This document shows positions 1 to 5,744 of a stretch of DNA of 6,658 nucleotides, in pieces. The stretch is from Prevotellaceae bacterium UBA5903 (lineage in GTDB: Bacteria; Bacteroidota; Bacteroidia; Bacteroidales; Bacteroidaceae), in contig DJEH01000098.1 of assembly GCA_002431845.1 (NCBI GenBank), positions 1 through 6,658 on the forward strand, in the 5' to 3' direction. The notes under the pieces are model-generated. The model searched no databases and was not told the origin of the DNA. It was given only the letters and a program-made list of their open reading frames with translations. Position numbers and translations under genes: made by a program. The first letter of the stretch is position 1. Every line of letters begins with the position of its first letter.

Positions 1-271
1 TGACCGATGAAGCCTGTGATTATGGCGGAAACAATGTGCTAAGGCATACCAATTAATGTAGGACATGATTGTATAAATTAATTTTGAACACCTACTTACT
101 ATTCAGTTTGATAATTATCGCCTTTGCAAATGTTTAAAATGTGTTTTGAAAAACCGAAAAAACGCTTAAATGTTGTAGATTATCTTAGAACTTATTGCGA
201 TATTTGCCACAAGAAAGGCTATGGTATAAAACCTAACAAAATTTTAACTAAAAACTTAGAAACATATAGTT
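1..271. other. AT-rich upstream region without a convincing gene
   Basis: No convincing gene starts and ends in this stretch. Frame 3 is open from the window edge to a TAA at 54-56 and could be the last 17 codons of an upstream gene, but that is too short to judge. Bases 57-271 are AT-rich and stop-rich and fit a promoter plus a long leader for the gene at 272. A 7-base AT-only inverted repeat (51-57 with 77-83) overlaps the candidate promoter and may be chance. I saw no tRNA fold, riboswitch motif or good terminator here. Confidence 0.5.
55..86 (+). promoter_or_regulatory. Candidate Bacteroidetes sigma-ABfr promoter for the secreted-protein operon
   Basis: TAATTTTG at 79-86 matches the Bacteroidetes -7 element TAnnTTTG exactly. 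At the -33 position, 20 bases upstream, is AATG (55-58), a half match to TTTG. Transcription would start near 92-95 and leave an unusually long leader of about 180 bases before the ATG at 272. A second, poorer candidate is CCTTTGCA at 121-128, with TTTG at 107-110, but its spacing is wrong and it lacks the TA. In AT-rich DNA such matches arise by chance, so this is tentative. Confidence 0.35.
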
Positions 272-1219
272 ATGAAACGATACATCTTAACTTTGCTCCT
301 TGTTTTGAGCGCATTTGCAGCCAAAGCTATGAGCTATGAAGAAGCCCGCCAACAGGCATGGTTCTTAACCGATAAAATGGCATATGAACTCAATTTGACC
401 CCCGAACAATGCGACCGCGCTTATCAAATAAATCTTGACTATCTGATGAATGTGCGCACGGCATCAGATTGTAACGGATATTATTGGCAATATCGCGATA
501 CCGATTTGCGTTGTATATTGTTTGATTGGCAGTACAACCTCTACCGCACACTCAACTACTTTTTCCGTCCAGTACGTTGGTATCAGTCGGCATGGTATTT
601 CCCCGTGTTCGATCGTTATCGTTACGGCTATTATTACTTTGATCGTCCTATGGTCTATGCCACTTATCGTGGCGGAATGTGGCATCGTCGTGGACACAAT
701 GCGCCAAGCCCTTACATAGGATTGCGCCCAAATCGTGGTTCGGGCATGCGCGATTTATATCAAAATCGCAATTGGTATGGCTCAAACCATGGTGGCAACC
801 ACATGCCAGGTCGCCCTGGCAATGGGCGTCCTGGGCGCAACGATGGCTTTCCGTTTAAGAACGACAGACCGAATGACAATCGCCGTCCACCCATGGGCAA
901 TAATCGCAACGATGGTTGGCGCAACGATAGCCGTCCTAACGTGCCTAATCCGCCTAAAACCAATCGCCCGAACCAAGGACAAGGCTCATCGTCTCGCCCC
1001 ACATTTAACGACCCTTACACCAATTATCGACAAACCGGAAATAGCCAACCTCAAACCAATCGTGGCGGTGCTCGTGGTGTGGGACAAGTGACTTCGCCCT
1101 CTCTTCCGGCGCGCAGTGGCAACGCTATGCCTGCCGTACAGCGCTCTCAAACAGGCTCTTCAAATCGTAGTAACCCCTCGCTCAATCGTGGAGGCGGCAG
1201 GACATTTGGTGGCAGATAA
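272..1219 (+). CDS. Secreted aromatic- and Arg/Gly/Asn-rich protein of unknown function
   Basis: The 315-residue product is exported. It has a signal peptide (MKRY, hydrophobic ILTLLLVLSAFAA, then AKA with cleavage likely after Ala19). Residues 21-60 look helical and contain LNLTPEQCDRAYQIN, resembling the LTxxQ-type helices of Spy/CpxP-like periplasmic proteins; that resemblance is weak and from memory. Residues about 86-137 are extremely aromatic (about 21 Tyr/Trp/Phe in 52). Residues 138-315 are low complexity, rich in Arg, Gly, Asn, Pro and Ser, strongly basic, with RNDG/RNDS and NRP repeats, ending RGGGRTFGGR. The three cysteines (47, 67, 81) all lie before the tail. The ATG at 272 is chosen because it begins the signal peptide; no Shine-Dalgarno is visible, normal for Bacteroidetes. 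It sits 20 bases before the C10 peptidase gene, so co-transcription is likely. I do not recognise the family; a cell-surface, nucleic-acid- or polysaccharide-binding role, or a protease partner, are guesses. That it is a real secreted-protein gene is well supported. Confidence 0.85.
   Translation: MKRYILTLLLVLSAFAAKAMSYEEARQQAWFLTDKMAYELNLTPEQCDRAYQINLDYLMNVRTASDCNGYYWQYRDTDLRCILFDWQYNLYRTLNYFFRPVRWYQSAWYFPVFDRYRYGYYYFDRPMVYATYRGGMWHRRGHNAPSPYIGLRPNRGSGMRDLYQNRNWYGSNHGGNHMPGRPGNGRPGRNDGFPFKNDRPNDNRRPPMGNNRNDGWRNDSRPNVPNPPKTNRPNQGQGSSSRPTFNDPYTNYRQTGNSQPQTNRGGARGVGQVTSPSLPARSGNAMPAVQRSQTGSSNRSNPSLNRGGGRTFGGR
836..930 (+). repeat. Short dispersed repeats CGCAACGAT(G/A)G inside the basic tail
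   Basis: The 11-base unit CGCAACGATGG occurs at 836-846 and 905-915, and CGCAACGATAG at 920-930, all in the same reading frame. They encode RNDG, RNDG and RNDS. The near-identity at DNA level suggests the low-complexity tail grew by slippage or small duplications, and that tail length may vary between strains. Confidence 0.6.
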
Positions 1220-1236
1220 TTACCCATTACCCATTA
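1220..1236 (+). repeat. TTACCCA tandem repeat filling the intergenic gap
   Basis: Two full TTACCCA units (1220-1226, 1227-1233) plus TTA (1234-1236) occupy 17 of the 20 bases between the stop codon at 1217-1219 and the peptidase ATG at 1240. There is no Shine-Dalgarno, promoter or terminator in the gap, which supports read-through from the upstream gene. Slippage of this repeat would alter the spacing of the two genes but not either reading frame. Confidence 0.7.
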
Positions 1237-1239
1237 TAT

Positions 1240-4200
1240 ATGAAAAAAACACTAATTACTTTATTGCTTACTTCGGTCGGCATAACAGCTATGGCTGGTC
1301 CTATTGATGCTATTAAGGCATTGCAAATGGCAAAAAAGTATGTTGCTTCGCCTGTAGGGCTAAAGTCTGAACGTGCATGCAAGCAAGCACGAGGCGTAAA
1401 GGCTAAAAACCAACATAAACAACCCTCTTACTACTTGTTTAATAACACAACGGGCAAAGGTTTTGCCATTATTGCCGCTGACGACCATTTGGGCAAGGGT
1501 GGGGTGATAGGTTATAGCAAAACGGGGCACTTGCAAGCAGATAGTTTGATGCCCCCTGCTATGCAATCCTTGCTTGCCGACTATGCAGCGGCAGCCGAGA
1601 CGATAGTTTACGACAGCATAAGTTTGCCGCCTACATACGACAAGCCTATAAAGGGAAAGGTAGACCCTTTGCTCCCTTGTGCGTGGAACCAAGATGCACC
1701 TTACAACATGTACACCCCCATAAAGTCGGGCACGCATTGTCCCATAGGATGTGTGGCAGCAGCCATGTCGCAGGTGATGTATTTTCATAAATGGCCTAAA
1801 GAACGTCCGCAAGGCATGGTGCGTGGAACGGATGCTCAAGCTCTTGATTATTACGATTGGGACGCCATGCTACCCATATATTCTGGCTATACCAACTACC
1901 AAGCATCGGCCGTTGCAACTCTTACGCGCGATGTGGGACAGGCTGTTAGAATGACTTATGGACCCGAAGGCAGCTGGAGCGATGAAGCAAAAGCTTGGTA
2001 TGCCTTTGAGAATACCTTTGGCTACTCTGTGCGCTATATCGAAAAGGATGTGATGCCTGTGGGCGAATATCTACAAACTATTTATCACGAATTGTCTGAG
2101 GGTTATCCCGTGTTTGTATTGGGCGGCGATCATGCCTTTGTGTACGACGGATATGACGAAAACGGCTTGGTACATGCCGACTGGGGATGGGGCGGAAGTT
2201 ATACAGGCTTTTACGACATCAACACGGTTAGTATCTCGGGTAATCCTTATACCCAAGGTAAGTTCTACTATAAACAAAGAGCTTTGTTTGTACATCCAAA
2301 AGATGGTAAACACACTTTGTTTAGCGAGCAACCAGTCGTCCTGACTATTACAGATAATATGGGTATGACCATAAAAGAGAATAGTTGCGCCTTGAGTGGT
2401 GGTACGCTCACGGCCGAAATATCGGCTGTGTCGGCGCACAACTTGGCACAGGGTGATGACTATTGCTATACGGGCGAATTGGGCATTGGCCTTTTCAATG
2501 CACAGGGGCAGTGTCTACACGTGTTTTTGTCGCCTTATGGTCTTATGGAGTTTTCAAGTTATTACAATAATTACCACTTAAACTCATCTAAAAATCCTTG
2601 GAAACTGAACTTTAGCGAAGTGGTAGGTAAAGTAACTAACGGACGCTATTACTTGCGTCCAATGTGTCATCGCAGACTTAACGCAACGACCAATGAGTGG
2701 GAGAGTTGGCGACTGATGTATAATGCTAACACGCTATGGCTCACGCTAAAGGATGGGGTTGTTACGCCCGATGCCGCACCCAAATATGCACAAATAGCTT
2801 TGGCAGAGTGTCCTGAGGTGCTGGTACCACCTGTTGAGTATGCGGGCGATTTGGCTGCCATATCCCTAAAGGTGGCAAATAATACCAACCTTGATGCTCG
2901 TGCCCAACTGAAGGTGCGCTTTAAGGGCAAGGGCTCGCTTGAAGGTGAGGTGTACGAAGTGCCATCAGGCCAGATAAACAATTTATACTTGGCACAACGC
3001 AACACTACAACCCAATGGACCATATCCTTTGGTACTTCGTATGCCACAGCAACAACCAGTGCCGCAATGAAGTGTGGTAAATATAGCTTGGAGGTTGAGG
3101 CTACCTATCCAGAGGGTGATGATTATTTTGATGACGAAGTGAAAAACTACGTTACCACCCTACTAACATGGCCTAACTTTGAAGTGGATGTTACTAAATC
3201 AAATGGCAAAGGAACCATCCTTATAACGGGATTGACGCTTTATGCTGACGGCACAGAATCGGAAAAGAAACTGCTCAGCCCAAGCGAGGTTCAGCAAATA
3301 GGCTTTGGCATTCAAACTCGTATATCAAGCATGCGCGACGATTGGCTCAACACAAGCGTGCGCTATCGTATAAAGGATGTGAGCAATGGTACATGGGCTT
3401 ATACTTCTGCCCCTGTGAGTGTACGCTTGCCTTATGGCACGGCCGACTTGCGCAGCAAAACTCGCATTAACTTGCCCATAGACGAACTTACTGCCAATCG
3501 CACCTATGAAGTGCACGTTGAGGTGAATCGCGACAATGCATGGGTTGATTTATGGAACTCTACTGTGCCACGTCGTCAATTTAGTATAACCACTTCAAAT
3601 CCAGTAGCGGGTGCTCGTAATGTGGTAGGAGGATTTGCTGAAGCCGACTATGCGCTGATTAAAAAGGCTTATGATGCTTATGCTATCAACCCATCAACCG
3701 AAAACTTGAATTTGTTAAGTAGAAGCATAGAACAAGCACCACGCATTAGTGCAAAACCCTTACAAACTTATCGCATACGCTGCCGTTATGCCGACAATGG
3801 TACACTCTATTTGACTGCAAACGGCCAACGCCTCGTAGGACAAACATGGGGCGAAAGCGATGAGGCTGAACAAACATTCTGTATCGTTCCTGGTTTGACA
3901 AAGGGCACGTGGCGCTTACAATGCATAGGAAACCATAAGTATGTTGGTTCGATGCCCGAAGCTGGAATGGATTTAGAACTTGTTGATGATATAGACAAAG
4001 CTGCCGATTTTACTCTTAACACTTCGCTCTCAACTTATTCCACCGCACTTGTTGCAGTGCAAGCTGTAAATGCCGACTATGCAGCATTGCGCTTAGGTAA
4101 ACGTAATGTGGTACAAGCTTGGGCTACGGGCAGTGAAAGCGCACAGTGGTTTGTAGAACCAACAGGTAGCGAAGCCCCTCACTATGCCTTTGCGTTAGGA

Positions 4201-4785
4201 CAAAGCGACTACATTACGGCTTATTTGCCTTATGCCTACCAAATGCCACAAGGCATGACGGGGTGTATAGTAAAGGCTGCAAAAGGTGGTATTGCAATTG
4301 TTCCCACTTATGCCGAGGGCAGTATTGTGCCAGCACTTACGCCTTTGCTTATTAAGGGGGAGAAGGGAAACATTGGTGCTGTAGTCTTGAATCCAAGTGT
4401 TACAACCGCTACGACACCCCTAGAGGGCAACTTGCTACATGGTACACTTGACAATGAAACAACGGAGGCTGAAGGTGATAACCTCTATTACAAACTATCG
4501 TATGGTAGCTATGCTTCGTCGCCGCTTGGCTTCTATTGGGGGGCAGAAGGTGGCACTCCCTTTACTAATGCAGCCTTGCGTGCCTATTTAGCCATGCCGC
4601 GTGTACTTGCGGCTCAACACCAAGGTTTTACCTTGAATTGGGGAGAGGTTACGCATGTTAATGAATTGCCTCTAAACTCAGATAATGCTCCACATGTTTA
4701 TTACGATATCTATGGACGACGCTTATTAAGTATCCCTGCTCATGGTATAGTAATAAAGAACGATGGAACGAAGATAGTACGATAG
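1240..4785 (+). CDS. Secreted multidomain C10 cysteine peptidase (streptopain/interpain type)
   Basis: An exported papain-fold protease of peptidase family C10, relatives of SpeB, interpain A and PrtT. The signal peptide is residues 1-19 (AMA, then Gly20). Residues about 20-125 are a Spi-type propeptide (YYLFNNTTGKGFAIIAADD, then a PP..QSLLADY helix) that should keep the zymogen inactive. The catalytic domain spans about 145-352: oxyanion Gln151 in WNQDAPYN, nucleophile Cys171 in CPIGCVAAAMSQVM, general base His298 in GGDHAFVYDGY, and HADWGWGG (312-319). Asp314 stands where SpeB has Asn356, next to the conserved Trp pair. Residues about 355-790 look like Ig-like beta domains. Residues about 838-973 are beta-trefoil/ricin-like (YRIRC..NGTLYL, WRLQCIGNHKYVG). 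Residues about 975-1130 are the Bacteroidales beta-sandwich module (ITAYLPYAYQMPQGM, PALTPLLIKG). The last 30 or so residues (YYDIYGRRLL, GIVIKNDGTKIV) resemble the exoprotein tail linked to type IX-like sorting. At 1181 residues it is far longer than SpeB (398). Substrate is unknown; host-protein or nutrient degradation is inferred from relatives. The ATG at 1240 opens directly into the signal peptide. Confidence 0.93.
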   Translation: MKKTLITLLLTSVGITAMAGPIDAIKALQMAKKYVASPVGLKSERACKQARGVKAKNQHKQPSYYLFNNTTGKGFAIIAADDHLGKGGVIGYSKTGHLQADSLMPPAMQSLLADYAAAAETIVYDSISLPPTYDKPIKGKVDPLLPCAWNQDAPYNMYTPIKSGTHCPIGCVAAAMSQVMYFHKWPKERPQGMVRGTDAQALDYYDWDAMLPIYSGYTNYQASAVATLTRDVGQAVRMTYGPEGSWSDEAKAWYAFENTFGYSVRYIEKDVMPVGEYLQTIYHELSEGYPVFVLGGDHAFVYDGYDENGLVHADWGWGGSYTGFYDINTVSISGNPYTQGKFYYKQRALFVHPKDGKHTLFSEQPVVLTITDNMGMTIKENSCALSGGTLTAEISAVSAHNLAQGDDYCYTGELGIGLFNAQGQCLHVFLSPYGLMEFSSYYNNYHLNSSKNPWKLNFSEVVGKVTNGRYYLRPMCHRRLNATTNEWESWRLMYNANTLWLTLKDGVVTPDAAPKYAQIALAECPEVLVPPVEYAGDLAAISLKVANNTNLDARAQLKVRFKGKGSLEGEVYEVPSGQINNLYLAQRNTTTQWTISFGTSYATATTSAAMKCGKYSLEVEATYPEGDDYFDDEVKNYVTTLLTWPNFEVDVTKSNGKGTILITGLTLYADGTESEKKLLSPSEVQQIGFGIQTRISSMRDDWLNTSVRYRIKDVSNGTWAYTSAPVSVRLPYGTADLRSKTRINLPIDELTANRTYEVHVEVNRDNAWVDLWNSTVPRRQFSITTSNPVAGARNVVGGFAEADYALIKKAYDAYAINPSTENLNLLSRSIEQAPRISAKPLQTYRIRCRYADNGTLYLTANGQRLVGQTWGESDEAEQTFCIVPGLTKGTWRLQCIGNHKYVGSMPEAGMDLELVDDIDKAADFTLNTSLSTYSTALVAVQAVNADYAALRLGKRNVVQAWATGSESAQWFVEPTGSEAPHYAFALGQSDYITAYLPYAYQMPQGMTGCIVKAAKGGIAIVPTYAEGSIVPALTPLLIKGEKGNIGAVVLNPSVTTATTPLEGNLLHGTLDNETTEAEGDNLYYKLSYGSYASSPLGFYWGAEGGTPFTNAALRAYLAMPRVLAAQHQGFTLNWGEVTHVNELPLNSDNAPHVYYDIYGRRLLSIPAHGIVIKNDGTKIVR

Positions 4786-4850
4786 TCGAACCCATCTTAA
4801 AACTAAAATGCGACACTCATAGTAATAATATTTTGACCAATTCATTGCGC

Positions 4851-4889
4851 TAAGCAGATGCTTGATTTTTCTTTTCGAGCATCTGCTTA
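4851..4889 (+). terminator. Long stem-loop, probable terminator of the peptidase operon
   Basis: TAAGCAGATGCTTGA (4851-4865) pairs with TCGAGCATCTGCTTA (4875-4889), giving 15 bp with one T-G wobble and a 9-base pyrimidine loop. It lies 65 bases after the peptidase stop codon. The tract that follows (ATTGCGTTTTA) is a poor U-run, so termination efficiency is uncertain. It may instead be a 3'-end stabilising hairpin, with the second dyad 50 bases on doing the terminating. Confidence 0.6.
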
Positions 4890-4938
4890 ATTGCGTTTTA
4901 TGAGATGATAATGAGCGTTTTATTATGGGGCTAACATT

Positions 4939-4961
4939 GTGAACGCGCGCGTTCACTTTTT
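4939..4961 (+). terminator. Perfect palindrome plus T5: terminator or operator
   Basis: GTGAACGCGCGCGTTCAC (4939-4956) is a perfect 18-base palindrome, GC-rich at its centre in AT-rich surroundings, followed at once by TTTTT (4957-4961). As RNA it would fold to a 7-bp stem with a CGCG loop and a short U-tract, which fits an intrinsic terminator. A fully symmetric dyad roughly 90-100 bases upstream of the next gene's promoter core could equally be a protein-binding site; the T-run tips the balance to terminator. Confidence 0.55.
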
Positions 4962-5021
4962 ATAATATCACGGATAAAAACAAATAACATTTACCATGTC
5001 TTCACAAAAATGTAAAGATAG

Positions 5022-5054
5022 AATGCTTATTGTACGTTAAAAATTGTACCTTTG
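5022..5054 (+). promoter_or_regulatory. Bacteroidetes promoter of the ThiE-like gene
   Basis: TACCTTTG at 5047-5054 matches TAnnTTTG exactly, followed by the frequently seen CA. A partial -33 element AATG (5022-5025) lies 21 bases upstream. Transcription should start near 5059-5062, giving an approximately 18-base leader that contains AGGAG at 5066-5070. The heptamer ATTGTAC occurs twice here (5029-5035 and 5043-5049), 14 bases apart, the second overlapping the -7 element. Confidence 0.65.
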
Positions 5055-5065
5055 CAGTCAAAATT

Positions 5066-5070
5066 AGGAG
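5066..5070 (+). promoter_or_regulatory. AGGAG ribosome binding site that decides the ThiE-like start
   Basis: AGGAG ends 7 bases before the ATG at 5078. The frame is also open from a TTG at 5030, but that codon lies upstream of the predicted transcription start and overlaps the promoter spacer, so 5078 is the start. It is the only clear Shine-Dalgarno in front of any of the four genes. Confidence 0.7.
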
Positions 5071-5077
5071 ATACATT

Positions 5078-5686
5078 ATGAAACTGATATTAATGACCAC
5101 TCCGTATTTCTTTGTAGAAGAGCACCAAATAATAAATGCGCTCTTTGATGAAGGCTTGGAAATATTGCATTTACGCAAGCCAGGCACAGAACCTGTATAT
5201 TCAGAGCGGTTGCTTACTTTGATATCAGAGAGCTATCGCAAAAAAATAGTGGTGCACGATCATTTTTACCTAAAAAATGAATATGGATTGCGAGGCATAC
5301 ACCTCAATCATCGCAATCCCGAGCTACCACCTAAGTATAAAGGGCATATCTCGTGCTCGTGTCATACGGCTGAGGAGGTGTTGGCACACAAGCGCAGTTG
5401 CGACTATGTGTTCTTATCGCCTATATTCAGCAATGCTAACACAGAGAGCGAGAGTTCGCACTTAAGCCAAACCATGCTACGCGATTTGGCGCAGCGTAAA
5501 GTGATAGATCGCAAGGTGATGGCCTTTGGGGGCATTAACCTCGATAATATCCAACGGGTGAAAGACCTCGGGTTTGGTGGGGCTGTTGTGCTCGGAGATA
5601 TATGGAACCGCTTCAGTGTGTATTCGGCTCAAGACTATAAAAGCCTAATCATGCAGTTTAGAAAACTGCGCAAGGCTGCAGAGTGA
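5078..5686 (+). CDS. ThiE/TenI-family TIM-barrel protein (annotated class: thiamine phosphate synthase)
   Basis: A 202-residue cytosolic TIM barrel of the thiamine phosphate synthase/TenI superfamily, close to the normal length (about 200-220). ThiE joins the pyrimidine diphosphate HMP-PP to thiazole phosphate to make thiamine phosphate. Family landmarks in order: LHLRKPG (31-36), VVHDHF (58-63), RGIHLNHRN (72-80), SCSCHTAEE (92-100), CDYVFLSPIF (108-117), FGGIN (150-154), GGAVVLGDIW (167-176). Compared with Bacillus ThiE numbering from memory, Arg59 is kept (Arg33) and Asp93 is kept (Asp61). Gln57 becomes His31, Lys61 becomes Pro35, the second metal Asp112 falls at Arg79/Asn80, and the TxTK diphosphate motif becomes NxNT (119-122). 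The TenI catalytic His is also absent (Ser114 in LSPIF). I recall a Bacteroidetes-wide paralogue family with these features, so the substrate may differ from ThiE. No other thi gene or TPP riboswitch is nearby. The start at 5078 is set by AGGAG; prs follows after 58 bases on the same strand. Confidence 0.8.
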   Translation: MKLILMTTPYFFVEEHQIINALFDEGLEILHLRKPGTEPVYSERLLTLISESYRKKIVVHDHFYLKNEYGLRGIHLNHRNPELPPKYKGHISCSCHTAEEVLAHKRSCDYVFLSPIFSNANTESESSHLSQTMLRDLAQRKVIDRKVMAFGGINLDNIQRVKDLGFGGAVVLGDIWNRFSVYSAQDYKSLIMQFRKLRKAAE

Positions 5687-5744
5687 TATAGCATACACAT
5701 TGCCAACAAGAAACACCTTTAATAACATTTCATATTATAACAAA
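5687..5744 (+). other. Short spacer between ThiE-like gene and prs
   Basis: Fifty-eight AT-rich bases with no hairpin and no TAnnTTTG element. ACCTTTAA at 5715-5722 is only a partial -7 match. The absence of a terminator allows prs to be read from the upstream promoter, though a housekeeping gene such as prs may have a promoter I cannot recognise. The bases just before the prs ATG are A/T only apart from C, with no Shine-Dalgarno. Confidence 0.4.

Larger units (their letters stand above)
4786..5077. other. Intergenic region with two dyads and a promoter
   Basis: This 292-base gap has no credible gene. From left to right it holds a 15-bp stem-loop (4851-4889), a 9-base direct repeat GCGTTTTAT (4893-4901 and 4915-4923), a perfect 18-base palindrome followed by five T (4939-4961), and the promoter and Shine-Dalgarno of the ThiE-like gene. 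I looked for THI-box (TPP riboswitch) sequences such as CTGAGA and ACCTGATCTGG and found none. Confidence 0.7.

Noticed and set aside
3..56. Possible C-terminal tail of an upstream gene (open frame ending TAA at 54-56)
   Set aside because: Only 17 codons with no recognisable motif; an open stretch this short carries little weight.
51..83. AT-only inverted repeat AATTAAT / ATTAATT with a 19-base loop
   Set aside because: Seven A-T pairs with a long loop are expected by chance in this base composition and would not form a stable structure.
124..339. A 71-codon open frame starting with TTG, overlapping the signal peptide of the secreted protein
   Set aside because: It needs a TTG start, has no ribosome binding site, lies in the probable leader, and overlaps a well supported gene in another frame; the translation looks like random AT-rich DNA.
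1360..1839. A 159-codon open frame on the minus strand inside the peptidase gene
   Set aside because: It is antisense to the conserved propeptide and catalytic Cys region; its Cys/His/Arg-rich translation is a typical shadow of codon bias.
4726..4956. A 76-codon open frame on the minus strand across the intergenic hairpins
   Set aside because: Low-complexity translation, covers both dyads and the end of the peptidase gene, and has no family resemblance.
5030..5077. Extended start of the ThiE-like protein at TTG 5030, adding 16 residues
   Set aside because: The extension is encoded by the promoter -7 element and Shine-Dalgarno and lies partly upstream of the predicted transcript; family alignment starts at the ATG at 5078.
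4786..5077. TPP riboswitch expected before a thiamine gene
   Set aside because: None of the conserved THI-box segments is present and the leader from the predicted start is only about 18 bases.
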